DNA of 64,000 nt from Lewinellaceae bacterium (GTDB lineage Bacteria; Bacteroidota; Bacteroidia; Chitinophagales; Saprospiraceae). The stretch is taken from contig JADJSY010000087.1 of assembly GCA_016711435.1 (NCBI GenBank), forward strand, positions 1 to 64,000, written 5' to 3'. Numbering within the stretch: the stretch's first letter is position 1; the number at the start of each line of letters is the position of its first letter. A program made the position numbers and the translations under genes. Positions 1 through 11,050 of this stretch are shown here, in pieces. The notes beneath the pieces were generated by a model, which was not told the origin of the DNA, did no database searches, and was given only the letters and a program-made list of their open reading frames with translations.

Positions 1-427
1 TTGAAAAATACCGGAATACATGGTGGATGTGTTGGGTGTCGATGCTATTGACCCGACCGTGGTTTAACAAAAATCGAATGTTTACAATGCGTTCACTTCA
101 GGAAGCACGCAGAATGAAGGGGCACGGGGTGGCATCAACGACTACTTCATGACAGGAATCATGGAGTTGAAACCGAATAGTGAGTTCAAGGCACTGCCTT
201 TTTTCAGGGCATCGGCGGCATCGAGTACAATCAAAACAACCAGGGCGCAATCAATCTGGAAGGACTGAACGTGCATCAGGGAATGTTGACAGGCTGACGA
301 AGAATACTACATTATCTTTCAACAAGTTAGGCTAAACATGGTCATCCCGATTTTAGGGTATAGGGGGCAAACGTCCTCGGTAAGTTTCGTTTTCAATCGC
401 AACAGAGGTGCGTGCACGGACAAGTAA
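1..427 (+). pseudogene. C-terminal remnant of an unidentified, possibly outer-membrane protein
   Basis: Reading frame 2 gives a coherent protein-like stretch (AFTSGSTQNEGARGGINDYF and onward) interrupted by an in-frame TAA at 65-67. It needs one frame change near 200, within a T-run, and another near 293 to continue to the stop at 425-427. The last readable part contains EEYYIIFQQV and ends in GACTDK. The upstream part lies outside the window. The aromatic, beta-strand-like pattern would fit a barrel or exported protein, but I do not recognise the family. The three disruptions match the state of the next two genes, so this is either a decaying gene or poor consensus sequence near a contig edge. 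Positions 428-578 hold nothing I can identify. Confidence 0.45.
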
Positions 428-578
428 TGTATTTTGAACGCCGGTTTGTTCTTATGCACCTCATTCCATGCCTATCCATTTCTGCATTTTAGGAGTGCCG
501 CACCAAAATCTCACAAAAAACTGACCACCCCAGAAAAATTCGGGATGACTCATGTTTGCGCCTCCTCAATAATGACAG

Positions 579-2525
579 GTGATTTTATGGGAAAATTTTC
601 CCATAATCACCGCTCTTCAATTGCTTCCTTTCCGCCATGCGCCACGTATATTCTACCCTTTCCTGCTATTTTGCTTGAATTCCCTGCTGGCACAGCCGCA
701 ATTCACGGAACGTTCCGTTGCCGCCGGGCTGGGCTTTATTTATGAAGAAATGCTGCTCATGGGCGGCGGCGCTGCCGCTTTCGACTTCGACAACGACGGC
801 GACGAAGACCTATACGTGGTCGGCGGAGCAAAGCACGACGCATTGTTTGAAAATGACGGAACCGGCAATTTTACCGACGTCAGCGATGAATATGGAATAA
901 GCGAACTGACGAAATATAAACTCACCTACCAGTGTAACCACCGGTGATATTGACAATAACGGTTACCGGGAAATATTCGTCAGAACGGTAGGTCCCGTTG
1001 GCGGCGCTTCCGGCTTCGACCGGAATTTGCTTTTGCAATTCGACACCCTGGAAAGAAATATAAAAACATAGCGGCGCAGTTCCGGGCTTCATGATACTTC
1101 CTTTTGCATGGGCGGGCATTTTTTTGACGTAAACCACGACCGGGCTGCTCGATTTATACGTAATGAATTACGTGGAAACGCCGGGTTTGATAATGTCCAA
1201 CAGCATATTGGTTAGTTTCGACCACCAGTGCGGTCGCAATCGGCTGTACGTCAATACCGACAATATGTTTTTCACCGAAAGCGCCGCCTCGTTTTCTTTA
1301 ATTAACGACGGCTGTACCCTTGCGGCAACTACTTCCGATATGGATATGGACGGCGACGTTGATTTATTGGTCGCCAATGATTTTGGCAAATGGCTGCAAC
1401 CCAATGAATTGCACAAAAATAATTATCCACTGGCATCCTTTACCGACGTCAGCGACAGATCGAGAATGAATGCCCAAATGTACGCTATGGGCCTTGCCTC
1501 GGGAGATTATGACGAAGATTTGGACTTCGATTATTACTTCACCAATATTGCTCAAAACGCTTATTTCAAAACCAGGGCAATGGAACATTTATCAATAAAG
1601 CGCCGCAGCTAAATATTGAAGACACCTACGCCATTGACAGCACAAAATACACGACTGGCTGGGGCTGTTTTTTGAAGACGTCAATAACGATGGCTATCTC
1701 CCGACCTATTCGTAGCAAACGGTTACGTCAATTCTGCCATTGATAAAGACGGGCAACGCCAAGTCGACCGCCTGTTTTTGGGCAACGCCAGTCATACCTT
1801 TAACGACCGCACCATCGAGTGCGGCATCTGGTACGAAGGCTTGTCCCGGGGTGCTATTCATGCCGATTTTAACCGGGATGGAAAGCAGGATATATTGACC
1901 GTTACCAATGACATATTATTTCCCGGCACGACCAATTTTCTCCAATACTATGAGAACATATCGCAGGAGCCTGGCAATTGGATGGCTTCCAACTGGAAGG
2001 ACAAAAACCAACCGGGATGCTTATGGCACTAAGGTTTTGGTATATGCCGGCAACCGGAAATTGCTGCGGGAAATAAGCGGCGGTTCGAGCCATGCTTCAC
2101 AAAATAGCTCGATTGCGCATATTGGATTGGGCGGCTTGGTAAAAGTGGACTCCGTTCAGATACTTTGGTTAGGCGCAAAAACGGAGACTATAATTCTTCC
2201 GGTTATTAATCAAGTGCATAAAATAAAGCAGGCTGAAAAAAGAGCAAATATCAATACCGGCGGCAATGGGACGGGGAAAACGGGTTTGAAATATCATATA
2301 ACCCCGCTGCCGGTGAAATAACAGTTGCTTATAGGGGGCTGCAATTTCAGCAGGTGGAGATATTGGTCAGTGACGTGGTGGGCAGGGTGTTGTTGCAGGA
2401 CGATTTATTGATGACAAACGGGCAGCAAAAGACATTTAATCTGGATAATTCTCCGCTTATTTTCATCGTGACAGTAAAACATAAAGACGGCATTTTTTCG
2501 GAAAATACGTGCGGTTTTAAATTAA
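579..2525 (+). pseudogene. Frameshifted FG-GAP/VCBS protein with ASPIC/UnbV and T9SS C-terminal domains
   Basis: Fragments in different frames together spell an exported FG-GAP/VCBS (CRTAC1-like) protein. They are an N-terminal hydrophobic segment ending LLAQPQFTE (near 660-705), calcium-loop motifs DFDNDGDEDLYVVGG, DMDMDGDVDLLV and DFNRDGKQDILTV, an ASPIC/UnbV-like segment with GGSSHASQNSSIAHIGLGG (about 2075-2140), and a type A T9SS sorting domain (VEILVSDVVGRVLL) ending at a TAA at 2523-2525 after a frame change in the T-run near 2495. Frame changes are also needed near 940-1160, 1590, 1700 and 2010. Such proteins are normally single reading frames sorted by T9SS and are often found near SusCD or glycoside hydrolase genes. 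As sequenced the gene cannot make a full product. The exact start is unclear because the ATG at 637 is in another frame from the signal sequence. Confidence 0.65.
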
Positions 2526-2548
2526 CGGTAATAATTTCTCCTTTTACG

Positions 2549-5500
2549 ATGTCTCGCACCTTATACTTTCTTTTCTCTTTTACTTCCTCTCCGCCTGCCA
2601 AACCGGGCAGCCCCCCGCCATTATTCGAGAAAAATCCCCGCCGCCCACTCCGGCATTCACTTTCGTCAATACCGTTGAAAACACGGAAGACTTCAATATT
2701 TTCAACTACCGCAATTTCTACAATGGCGGTGGCGTCGCACTCGGCGACATCAACAACGACGGGCTGACCGATATTTTTTTCACCTGCAACATGGGCAAAA
2801 ATCGCCTGTACCTCAACAAAGGCAATTTCCAATTTGAAGATATTACGGAAAAAGCGGGCGTTGGCGGCTCGAAGGTCTGGAGCACCGGCGTCGTTATGGC
2901 GGACATTAATGCCGACGGCTGGCTCGATATATTTGTTTGCAATGCCGGATATGTCAAAGAAACTGACCGCACGAAGGAATTATTTATCAATAACCACGAC
3001 CTCACTTTTACTGAAAAAGCAGCAGAATATGGCTTGGACGAAACCGGCTACACCACCCACGCCGCTTTTTTTGACTACGACCTCGACGGCGACCTCGATT
3101 GCTATATTCTCAACAACAGCTTTATGCCTGTTAATAAGTTGAATTATAGCAGCGACCGGGAACGATATGCAGCAGATTGGCAAGTGCCGGAATTTCTGAA
3201 AGGCGGCGGCGACAAACTCTTGCGAAACGATTCCCGCCCGGCGGGAACGGGAAGGTGAAATTCACCGACGTAACCCGGCAAGCAGGCATTTACGGCAGCC
3301 TTATCGGCTTTGGATTGGGCATCACCGTCGGCGACATCAATGGCGACCACCTGCCCGACCTCTATATTTCCAACGATTTTTACGAGCGGGACTACCTCTA
3401 CCTCAACAACGGCGACGGCACTTTCCGGGAGGAAATCGAAAAATGGATGCAGCACTTGCCCCAGGCAAGTATGGGCGCAGACATGGCGGACGTGAACAAC
3501 GACGGCTACCCCGATATTTTCGTCACCGAAATGCTGCCCGGCGACGACCTGCGCCTGAAAACCACCACACAATTCGACAGCCACAGCCTCTCCGACCTCA
3601 AGATCAAGCGGGGTTTTTATCATCAATACATGCAGAACTGCCTGCAAATTTTCACCCCGGTTCAGGCTGCTTCGACGGGTGGCGGCGTGTTCACCGAAAC
3701 AGCCCATTTCAGCGGCGTCGCAGCCACCGACTGGAGCTGGGGCGCGCTGCTTTTCGACATGGACAACGACGGCTGGCGAGACATTTACGTTTGCAATGGT
3801 GTCCTTCAAGACGTTGCTGACCAGGACTTTACCGACTTTTTTGCCAGCGAGTTAATTCAAAAGATGCAGCAGACCGGCAAAAAAGAGCCTTTCATGAGCC
3901 TTGTCGGCAAAGCGCCTTCCGTGCCGCTTCCTGACAAAGCCTTCCGCAACCGGGGCGGCACCGAAGGTTCGGGACAGGCGCTCACTTTTGAAGATATCGG
4001 AATGGCATGGGGCTTCGATGCGCCCAATTTTGCCAACGGCGCAGCGTATGCCGACCTCGACAACGACGGCGACCTCGACCTCGTCGTCAACAACGTGAAC
4101 CAGGAGGCTTTCTCTACCGAAACCGCTCGCAGGAGTTGCTAAAAAACCACTTCCTCACCCTGCAACTCAAGGGCAACGGGCAAAACACCTTCGCCGTCGG
4201 CTCAGAAGGTTTTGTACATCAGGGCGCTCAAATATTAAATTGCCAACTCATGCCTACCCGAGGTTTTCAGTCGTCGGTGGACTACAAAATGGTGTTTGGC
4301 TTGGGGCAAAATGCAGCGGTGGACTCGGTCGTAGTCATCTGGCACGACCTGAAAAGACAGTCTTGAAAACCCGCCCACCGATACCATGCTGCTGATTTCA
4401 CGGGAAAATGCAACCGGCATTGTAACGAGCAAAACTAGCTGATTTTCAACTGCATAAGCAGGTACTGTTGAAAGAAATCGCCAGCCCCTTTGCCGCTCAC
4501 CGGGAAGATGATTTTGTTGATTTTTACCAAGAGGGTTTGGCGTACCGCAAAGTGTCGAGGGAAGGCGCACGAGGTGCAGCCGTCGACGTGAATGGCGACG
4601 GTTTGGAAGACATTTTTATCGGCGGGGCAAGCGGCCAGCCGGGGCAACTTTATCTGCAAGCGCCGGGCGGGGATTTTCAGCCTTCCCGCCAGCCGGCCTT
4701 TGAAAAAGACGCAGATTTTGAGGACACGGCGCTCGCCTTTTTTGACGCCGACGGCGACGGCGACCCGGATTTGGCAGTCGGCTCCGGCGGCAACCACCGC
4801 CCGACGGGTTCCCGCCTGCTCAATGCGAGGCTGTACCTCAACGACGGCAAGGGTTTTTTTGCAAGAAACGACCAAGCACTGCCGACCACCGGCTTCAACG
4901 CTGCCGTCGTCGTGCCGCTCGATTTTGACGCAGACGGCGACCTCGATTTGTTTGTCGGCAGCCGCAGCGTACCGGGGCAGTACGGTGTGCCGCCCAGGCA
5001 TTTTTTATTGCAAAATGACGGCAGCGGCAATTTTAAAAACGTGGCAAAACAGGCAGCGCCCGATTTCTCCCGCCTCGGCATGGTCACCGCCGCCAAATGG
5101 GTCAACATGACCGGCGACGAGCGCCCTGAATTGGTCGTCGTCGGTGAATGGGCAGGTCCGCAAATCTTTGAAATTCAAGCGAATAAGCTCACCCTCTCCC
5201 GCTCACCCGCGCTCACCGCTCTAAAAGGCTGGTGGTACGCCGTCGAAAGCGAAGACCTGGACGGCGACGGCGACCAGGATTTGATTTTGGGTAACCGGGG
5301 AGAAAATTTCTACTTCACCGGCACGAAAGAGCAGCCCGCCAAACTTTGAGTCAGCGATTTCGACGACAACGGAGCCGTTGAACAAATACCGACCCGCCAC
5401 ATCAGGGGCAGGGACGTGACTGTTGCTCTGAAAAAGAACTGACGGCGCAGTTGCCCGGCGAAAAAGCAAAACCTGAAACACGCTGATTTTGCCAAAAAGT

Positions 5501-5937
5501 CCATGCAGGAACTGTTCCCGGCGGAGGTGCTGGACAAGGCGCTCGTGCTGGAAGGCAATTATTTTTCTTCGGCAATCGCCCTCAACGACGGCAAGGGGGG
5601 CTGGTCTGTTCAGGCGCTTCCCGCCGAGGCGCAGCTTTCGAGCGTCCACGGCATTTTGTGTGAAGACCTGAACGGCGACGGCAAAAAAGACCTGTTACTC
5701 GGCGGCAACGACAGCGGTTTTCTGCCGCAATTTTCGAGGCTGGACGCCAGCTTTGGGCACGTGTTGCTGAACGCTGGCGGAGGTCGTTTCGAGCGAATAG
5801 ACAACCGGGCGTCGGGCTTGTTTGTGCAAGGAGAGGTACGGCAAATATTGGCGGTGCAGGCAGGGGTTGAGCGGCGGGTGGTGGTGCTTTTGAATAATGA
5901 GAAGGCGAGGGTTTTTAAAGAGAAATCAGAAAAATAA
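2549..5937 (+). pseudogene. Frameshifted large VCBS/FG-GAP lipoprotein (CRTAC1/ASPIC-UnbV family)
   Basis: This is the remains of an ~1100-residue FG-GAP repeat lipoprotein. The beginning (MSRTLYFLF, then after a frame change near 2575 YFLSACQTG) is a lipoprotein signal with a LSAC lipobox. A conserved block VENTEDFNIFNYRNFYNGGG follows, with at least ten calcium-loop motifs such as DINNDGLTDIF, DVNNDGYPDIF, DMDNDGWRDIY, DADGDGDPDLAV and DLNGDGKKDLLLG. Disruptions are a frame change near 3240 in the CCCG/GGCGGG run, another near 4115-4130, loss of frame between 4330 and 4440, an in-frame TGA at 5347-5349 (probably an original Trp codon: KL-stop-VSDFDDNG), and two changes between 5430 and 5475. 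It stops at 5935-5937, 8 nt before the first GH32 gene, so it was probably part of that fructan locus. A true pseudogene and accumulated sequencing errors cannot be told apart here. Confidence 0.7.
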
Positions 5938-5945
5938 ATTCAACC

Positions 5946-8645
5946 ATGAAAAAAGCATTTTTCCTTACAATATGCCTCGTGCAAACCTGGGTTATATTTT
6001 CCCAAAATTACGATGAGTTATATCGTCCGGCATTTCATTTTACGCCCGAAAAAAACTGGCTCAACGACCCCAACGGGCTGGTATATTTCGAAGGCGAATA
6101 CCACCTGTTTTACCAATACAATCCCCTCGGCTCACTATGGGGAAATATGAGTTGGGGACACGCCGTAAGCACGGATTTGGTGAATTGGGAGCAATTACCC
6201 GTCGCCATTCCGGTCTATGGAAATATACTTGCTTTTTCCGGCAGCGTTGTCGTGGATTGGAACAATTCCAGCGGTTTTGGCATCAATAATCAGCCGCCTA
6301 TGGTGGCAATCTATACGGCAGCAAGCAACATACAGCGCCAATATATTGCATATAGCCATGACAATGGGCGCACCTGGACAAATTATAGCGGCAACCCGGT
6401 TTTAAATTTATTCAACGATGATTTTCGAGACCCTAAAGTAATTTGGCACGAGCCAAGCCAGCAATGGATAATGGTTGTCGCATTGTCTTCCAAGCACCGT
6501 ATACGGTTTTACAAATCGCCCGATTTAAAAAACTGGCAATTCCTGCAAGACTTCGGAGAAGTGGGCAACCAGGACGGGGCCTGGGAATGTCCCGATTTTT
6601 TCCCGCTGCCGGTGGACGGCGACACGTCCAATATAAAATGGGTGCTGCAAGTGAGCATTGGGCCCGGTTTGGGGCAATATTTCACCGGCGATTTTGACGG
6701 CAATCTATTTACCGCCGATAAATATCCGGCGCAGACGGCAGACCAATTGCCGCCTGGCATTTTGCTGGCGGATTTTGAAAACGGATATGGCAATTGGACG
6801 GCAACAGGCACGGCGTTTGGCACGGCGCCAGCCGCCGGTTCATTGCCAAATCAACTACCGGTGAGCGGTTTTTTGGGCAATGGAATAGCCAATTCTTTTC
6901 ATGGTGGCGACCCGGCTATAGGCATGCTTGTCTCGCCCAATTTTACCATTACCCATAACTATATCAATTTCAAAATAGGTGGCGGAAATAATTTAGCCAA
7001 TGTAAACATCCAATTGATTGTCAACGGTCAAACGAAATATACCACGACTGGACAAAACGATGAATATCTCAAATGGACGACCTGGAACACGCAGAATTTC
7101 TTAGGCCAAATGGCGCAAATAAAAATAGTGGACAATGCTACCGGCGGATTTGGTCATATCCAGGTTGACCATATTTTTCAGTCCGACCAATCCATGTCGC
7201 AGGCATTGCCGCCAAATGGTGCTATTATTGATGATTTTGAAGACGGCAATTATGCTGGCTGGACGGTCGCCGGAAATGCATTTGGAAGCGCCCCGGCAAT
7301 GGGCGCCTTGCCCAATCAACAGGCAGTCACCGGATATTTAGGCACCAGGTTGATTAATTCGTTCCTCGGCGGCGACGCTCCGCAAGGTAAATTAACCTCT
7401 GCCACATTTACCATTGATAGCCAATACATTAGCTTTCTGATTGGCGGCGGCAATCACCCCAACGGTACATTTATCCGGCTGAAAATCAACGGCCAAACCA
7501 TTGCGCAAAGCACCGGCAGCAATGCCGAAACGTTAAAATGGGATAACTGGAACGTTGAAAATTATATCGGTCAAACAGCATTCTTCGAAATTGTGGACAG
7601 CGTGACCGGTGGCTGGGGACACCTCAATATTGACCATATCATGCAAACCAACCAGCCGCAAAACACTGGCACATTCGACTGGGTGGATTATGGAAAAGAC
7701 TTTTATGCAGCGCAATCCTATTCCGATATTCCGGCGGCAGACGGCAGGAGAATATGGCTGGCATGGATGAATAATTGGGATTATGCCGCGCAAGTCCCGA
7801 CTGCACCATGGCGGGGCATGATGTCCGTGCCGAGAACGGTTGGTTTGGCTTCCGTCAACGGCAATCTTGTTTTGACCCAACAGCCCGTCGAAGAATTGCA
7901 GGCGCTGCGCTTGGGCAACACGCATTTTGAAAATGCGGCAATCAGCGATATCAAGCCGGCTTTTGATACTTTGCAATATCAAACGTATGAGCTTGAAGCC
8001 ACTATAGATGTCGGCACTGCTGACCAAATCGGCTTTAAATTCAGGAAAGGCAGCAACGGCGACGAGACGGTTTTAACATATGATATTCTTTCTGAAACGC
8101 TCCTTTTTGACCGGAGCAATTCGGGTGAATTGACGGATAATGCCATTTTTGCCATGCTCCAAAAAGCCCCGTTGCAGCTGGAAAACGGGCAAATCCAACT
8201 GCATATTTTGGTGGATAATTCATCCATTGAAATATTCGGCAACGGCGGCAAAACCATGATGAGCAATCAGATATTCCCGGTCAGCACAAGCAATGGCATG
8301 GAAATATTCACCTTCGGCGGCGGCGCTGAAATCATAAGTATGGACATTTGGGAAATAGGCAAAGCTGATTTTGTGCCGACAATGCACGTTCACCAAGATC
8401 AGGATATTCTTGTGTTTCCAAACCCGGTTATTAGCGAGGAATTAACTGTTGAAGTGCCGGAGAATTGGCAAAAAATGGACGTACTGATATGCGATGCGAA
8501 CGGAAAGGTTTTTTACCGGAAAACCGTACAATCCCAACAGCAGCGCTTGAAATTTTCAAAGTCGGTATTCCCGGTTCCAGGGGTTTATTTTTTGACGATA
8601 CGGCATGAAGGGGAGACGGCGGTAAAAAAAATAATCAGGCAATAA
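5946..8645 (+). CDS. Secreted GH32 fructan hydrolase with two inserted domains and T9SS sorting domain
   Basis: 899 aa. A signal peptide (residues 1-20, ending IFSQ) is followed by a five-bladed propeller of glycoside hydrolase family 32, which cleaves beta-fructosides such as levan, inulin or sucrose. All three GH32 signatures are present: WLNDPNG with nucleophile Asp41, FRDP with Asp162, and WECP with acid/base Glu214. The propeller is interrupted at about residues 274-565 by two tandem copies of an ~140-aa domain, each starting DFENG/DFEDG and ending GHIQVDHI/GHLNIDHI. It resumes at WVDYGKDFYA (about 577). A GH32 C-terminal beta-sandwich covers about 660-800, and a type A T9SS domain (FPNPVIS to VKKIIRQ) covers 819-899. 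The enzyme is expected to be outside the cell or surface-attached. Substrate (levan, inulin or sucrose) cannot be decided from sequence. It lies 63 nt upstream of a second GH32 gene and probably shares its transcript. Confidence 0.93.
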   Translation: MKKAFFLTICLVQTWVIFSQNYDELYRPAFHFTPEKNWLNDPNGLVYFEGEYHLFYQYNPLGSLWGNMSWGHAVSTDLVNWEQLPVAIPVYGNILAFSGSVVVDWNNSSGFGINNQPPMVAIYTAASNIQRQYIAYSHDNGRTWTNYSGNPVLNLFNDDFRDPKVIWHEPSQQWIMVVALSSKHRIRFYKSPDLKNWQFLQDFGEVGNQDGAWECPDFFPLPVDGDTSNIKWVLQVSIGPGLGQYFTGDFDGNLFTADKYPAQTADQLPPGILLADFENGYGNWTATGTAFGTAPAAGSLPNQLPVSGFLGNGIANSFHGGDPAIGMLVSPNFTITHNYINFKIGGGNNLANVNIQLIVNGQTKYTTTGQNDEYLKWTTWNTQNFLGQMAQIKIVDNATGGFGHIQVDHIFQSDQSMSQALPPNGAIIDDFEDGNYAGWTVAGNAFGSAPAMGALPNQQAVTGYLGTRLINSFLGGDAPQGKLTSATFTIDSQYISFLIGGGNHPNGTFIRLKINGQTIAQSTGSNAETLKWDNWNVENYIGQTAFFEIVDSVTGGWGHLNIDHIMQTNQPQNTGTFDWVDYGKDFYAAQSYSDIPAADGRRIWLAWMNNWDYAAQVPTAPWRGMMSVPRTVGLASVNGNLVLTQQPVEELQALRLGNTHFENAAISDIKPAFDTLQYQTYELEATIDVGTADQIGFKFRKGSNGDETVLTYDILSETLLFDRSNSGELTDNAIFAMLQKAPLQLENGQIQLHILVDNSSIEIFGNGGKTMMSNQIFPVSTSNGMEIFTFGGGAEIISMDIWEIGKADFVPTMHVHQDQDILVFPNPVISEELTVEVPENWQKMDVLICDANGKVFYRKTVQSQQQRLKFSKSVFPVPGVYFLTIRHEGETAVKKIIRQ

Positions 8646-8708
8646 AGGCAGGTGCAGATTGGGGGCATTTCACTTTATCCGATTTCCTTTTTCTAAAAAA
8701 TCTTAATT

Positions 8709-10961
8709 ATGGTATCATCTGTATGTATTCGATTTGAGTTATTGGCCAAAACAGCCACCCTGCTGTTGCTCTCCTTTATTTTTTGTGAGTCGGCGAAAGC
8801 GCAGGGCTATACCGAGCCCTACCGCCCCCAATTCCACGTTTCGCCAGCATTTGGCTTCATGGGCGACCCCAATGGACCGATAAAATACAATGGAAAATAC
8901 CACCTGTTTTACTGGGGGCATTTTACTTCTGACGACCTCGTTCACTGGACGCAGATAAATACCAATGCCCTCAACGGTACTCCCGGCGGATACGGAAACT
9001 GGTCTGGTTCTGTAGTGGTTGACGAGCAGAATACAGCAGGGTTTAATACAGTAGAAGACACCGCCATGATTGCCGTTTATACCCTAAATCAAAACTCGAC
9101 GAACATCCAGCAGCAGGCGATTTCGGTCAGCCTGAACCATGTGAGTTTTCAATACTATCAGGGCAATCCGGTTATCCCCTACAATGGCCCCGACTTCCGT
9201 GACCCGCAGGTTTTCTGGCACGAACAAACCGGGCGTTGGGTCATGGTCGTCACCAAACCGATAAATCGTTCTATTGAGATTTTTTCCTCCGAAAACCTGA
9301 AGGATTGGACGCTGGAAAGCATATTCAACGACCGGGGCGCCAAGCGCGAGGTTTGGGAAGTGCCAGACCTATTCCAATTGCCGCTGAACGACGATCCCAA
9401 CAACATGAAATGGATAATGACCTGCGGAATGGGACCCAACCGGATGCAGTACTGGGTCGGTGATTTTGATGGTTCCACTTTCACACTCGATACCAATGAC
9501 AACCTGTTGACCGGCAAACACGTCAGGGGCGAGTTGTTGGCTGATTTTGAAAATGGTTTTGCCGGCTGGACGGTTGAGGGGATTGCCTTCGGCAATGCAC
9601 CTGCCTCCGGCACGCTGCCCAACCAGCAACAGGTGGATGGTTTCACAGGTTTCGGCTACCTCAATTCCTTTCACAATGGCGATGTTACTACCGGCAAAAT
9701 GACTTCACCCGATTTCATCATTGAAAAACGATTCATCAACTTTCAAATCGGCGGCGGTTCGCTGGCCGACGTAGGGTTCAAGATCGTGGTGGAAAATCAA
9801 GTCGTCCAAACCGTCAAAAGCACCGACAACACCGAGCGATTGCAGTGGCGGGGCATTGACGTGAGCCAGCACTTGGGCAAAAACGCTCGCATTGAAATTT
9901 TTGACAACGCTACCGCAGGCTGGGGGCACATCCTCGTTGACCACATCGTGTTCTCAGACGTACAGTACGACAGCCGGCTGGAAAACGCCAACTGGATGGA
10001 CTGGGGCTTCGACTTTTATGCCCATAAAACTTTCCGCAACTACGACGAGGACGACCAGCGCACTATTGGTTTGGCTTGGATGGGCAACTGGGCCTATGCG
10101 CAAAACGTACCAACCACGCCCTGGAAAGGATGCGAGTCTTTGGCGAAGGAATTGCACCTGATTGACCAGGGCAATGGCTACGAGTTGCTGCAAAAACCCA
10201 TCGAGGAACTTCAGAACATTCGCTATGGCAATTTTGAAAAAAGCAATTTTACGGTGGCAAGTACTGGCCATAATCTCGAATTTGACCCCGGACGGAATGT
10301 GTACGAGATAAAAATTTCATTTAAAGTCGAAAACGAAAATCAGGTTTTTGGGCTGAATCTCGCCGAGGGCACCGGGCAAAAATTTGTCGTCCGCTACGAT
10401 GCCAAAACTTCCAACATCACCATTGACCGCATGGCTACCCCCTTCAGTTTCACTGCGAAATGGGTCACCAAAACCCCGGTTTACCTGTCCGGAGATAGCA
10501 TTCTGAACCTGCATATTTTCGTGGATCAATCTTCGGTTGAAATCCATGCGGAAGATTACAGGACCAACATTACCTCGCTTGCCTTCACGAATGCTTCGGC
10601 ACATGGTATTTCTTTGTTTTCTGAAAACGGCAGCGTGGAAGTGCTGCATGTGGAAGCCTGGCAGCTACAATCCATCTGGAGTGTTCCAACACCTGTTGAA
10701 GTTGGGCCAAAAAAAAATGAAACGCAGTTGGAGATTTTCCCCAACCCGGTGGGGGATGTATTGAAATTTAACGTGCAAAACGAGGATACTACGGCCCCTT
10801 GCCAGGTGAAAATTTTTGATGCGAACGGGCGGGAGTTTTTGCAAAAAACCATGTTCAACCAAGCGAATTCATTGAACGTGTCCGGACTGGCGGCTGGAGT
10901 GTATTTTTTAGAAGTTTCCCAAAACGACATGACAGGGGTGAGAAGGTTCTTTAAAAAATAA
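8709..10961 (+). CDS. Secreted GH32 family protein with one inserted domain; variant active-site motif
   Basis: 750 aa, same architecture as its upstream neighbour. It has a signal peptide (ends SAKAQ, about residue 32), a GH32 propeller, one ~140-aa inserted domain at about 277-417 (DFENGFAGWTVEG to GHILVDHI), a C-terminal beta-sandwich and a type A T9SS sorting domain from about 675 (FPNPVGD). The catalytic acids are kept: Asp53 in GDPNG, Asp165 in FRDP, Glu217. However, the usual N of NDPNG is Gly52 and the Cys of the EC motif is Val218 (WEVP). These changes suggest altered substrate or pKa rather than loss of activity, since all three carboxylates remain. It probably acts with the first enzyme on the same fructan, one as endo- and the other as exo-enzyme; that split is inference. 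Confidence 0.9.
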   Translation: MVSSVCIRFELLAKTATLLLLSFIFCESAKAQGYTEPYRPQFHVSPAFGFMGDPNGPIKYNGKYHLFYWGHFTSDDLVHWTQINTNALNGTPGGYGNWSGSVVVDEQNTAGFNTVEDTAMIAVYTLNQNSTNIQQQAISVSLNHVSFQYYQGNPVIPYNGPDFRDPQVFWHEQTGRWVMVVTKPINRSIEIFSSENLKDWTLESIFNDRGAKREVWEVPDLFQLPLNDDPNNMKWIMTCGMGPNRMQYWVGDFDGSTFTLDTNDNLLTGKHVRGELLADFENGFAGWTVEGIAFGNAPASGTLPNQQQVDGFTGFGYLNSFHNGDVTTGKMTSPDFIIEKRFINFQIGGGSLADVGFKIVVENQVVQTVKSTDNTERLQWRGIDVSQHLGKNARIEIFDNATAGWGHILVDHIVFSDVQYDSRLENANWMDWGFDFYAHKTFRNYDEDDQRTIGLAWMGNWAYAQNVPTTPWKGCESLAKELHLIDQGNGYELLQKPIEELQNIRYGNFEKSNFTVASTGHNLEFDPGRNVYEIKISFKVENENQVFGLNLAEGTGQKFVVRYDAKTSNITIDRMATPFSFTAKWVTKTPVYLSGDSILNLHIFVDQSSVEIHAEDYRTNITSLAFTNASAHGISLFSENGSVEVLHVEAWQLQSIWSVPTPVEVGPKKNETQLEIFPNPVGDVLKFNVQNEDTTAPCQVKIFDANGREFLQKTMFNQANSLNVSGLAAGVYFLEVSQNDMTGVRRFFKK

Positions 10962-11050
10962 CGATAGATTTTCTATCAAAAAGGTTGATTAGATTGAGAA
11001 ATACTTTCATTTCTCAGACACACTTTTTGGGGTAATACCTTCCTTAAGTT

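Noticed and set aside
529..560. AAAATTCGGGATGA words shared by 536-553, 36030-36040 and 55487-55500, as a possible mobile element end
   Set aside because: The shared stretch is only 12-14 bp and part of it is a terminator stem at 36008-36044; no transposase or target duplication was seen.
5946..10961. SusC/SusD pair expected next to GH32 genes
   Set aside because: No SusC/SusD-like sequence is found in the window; only the decayed VCBS genes lie upstream.
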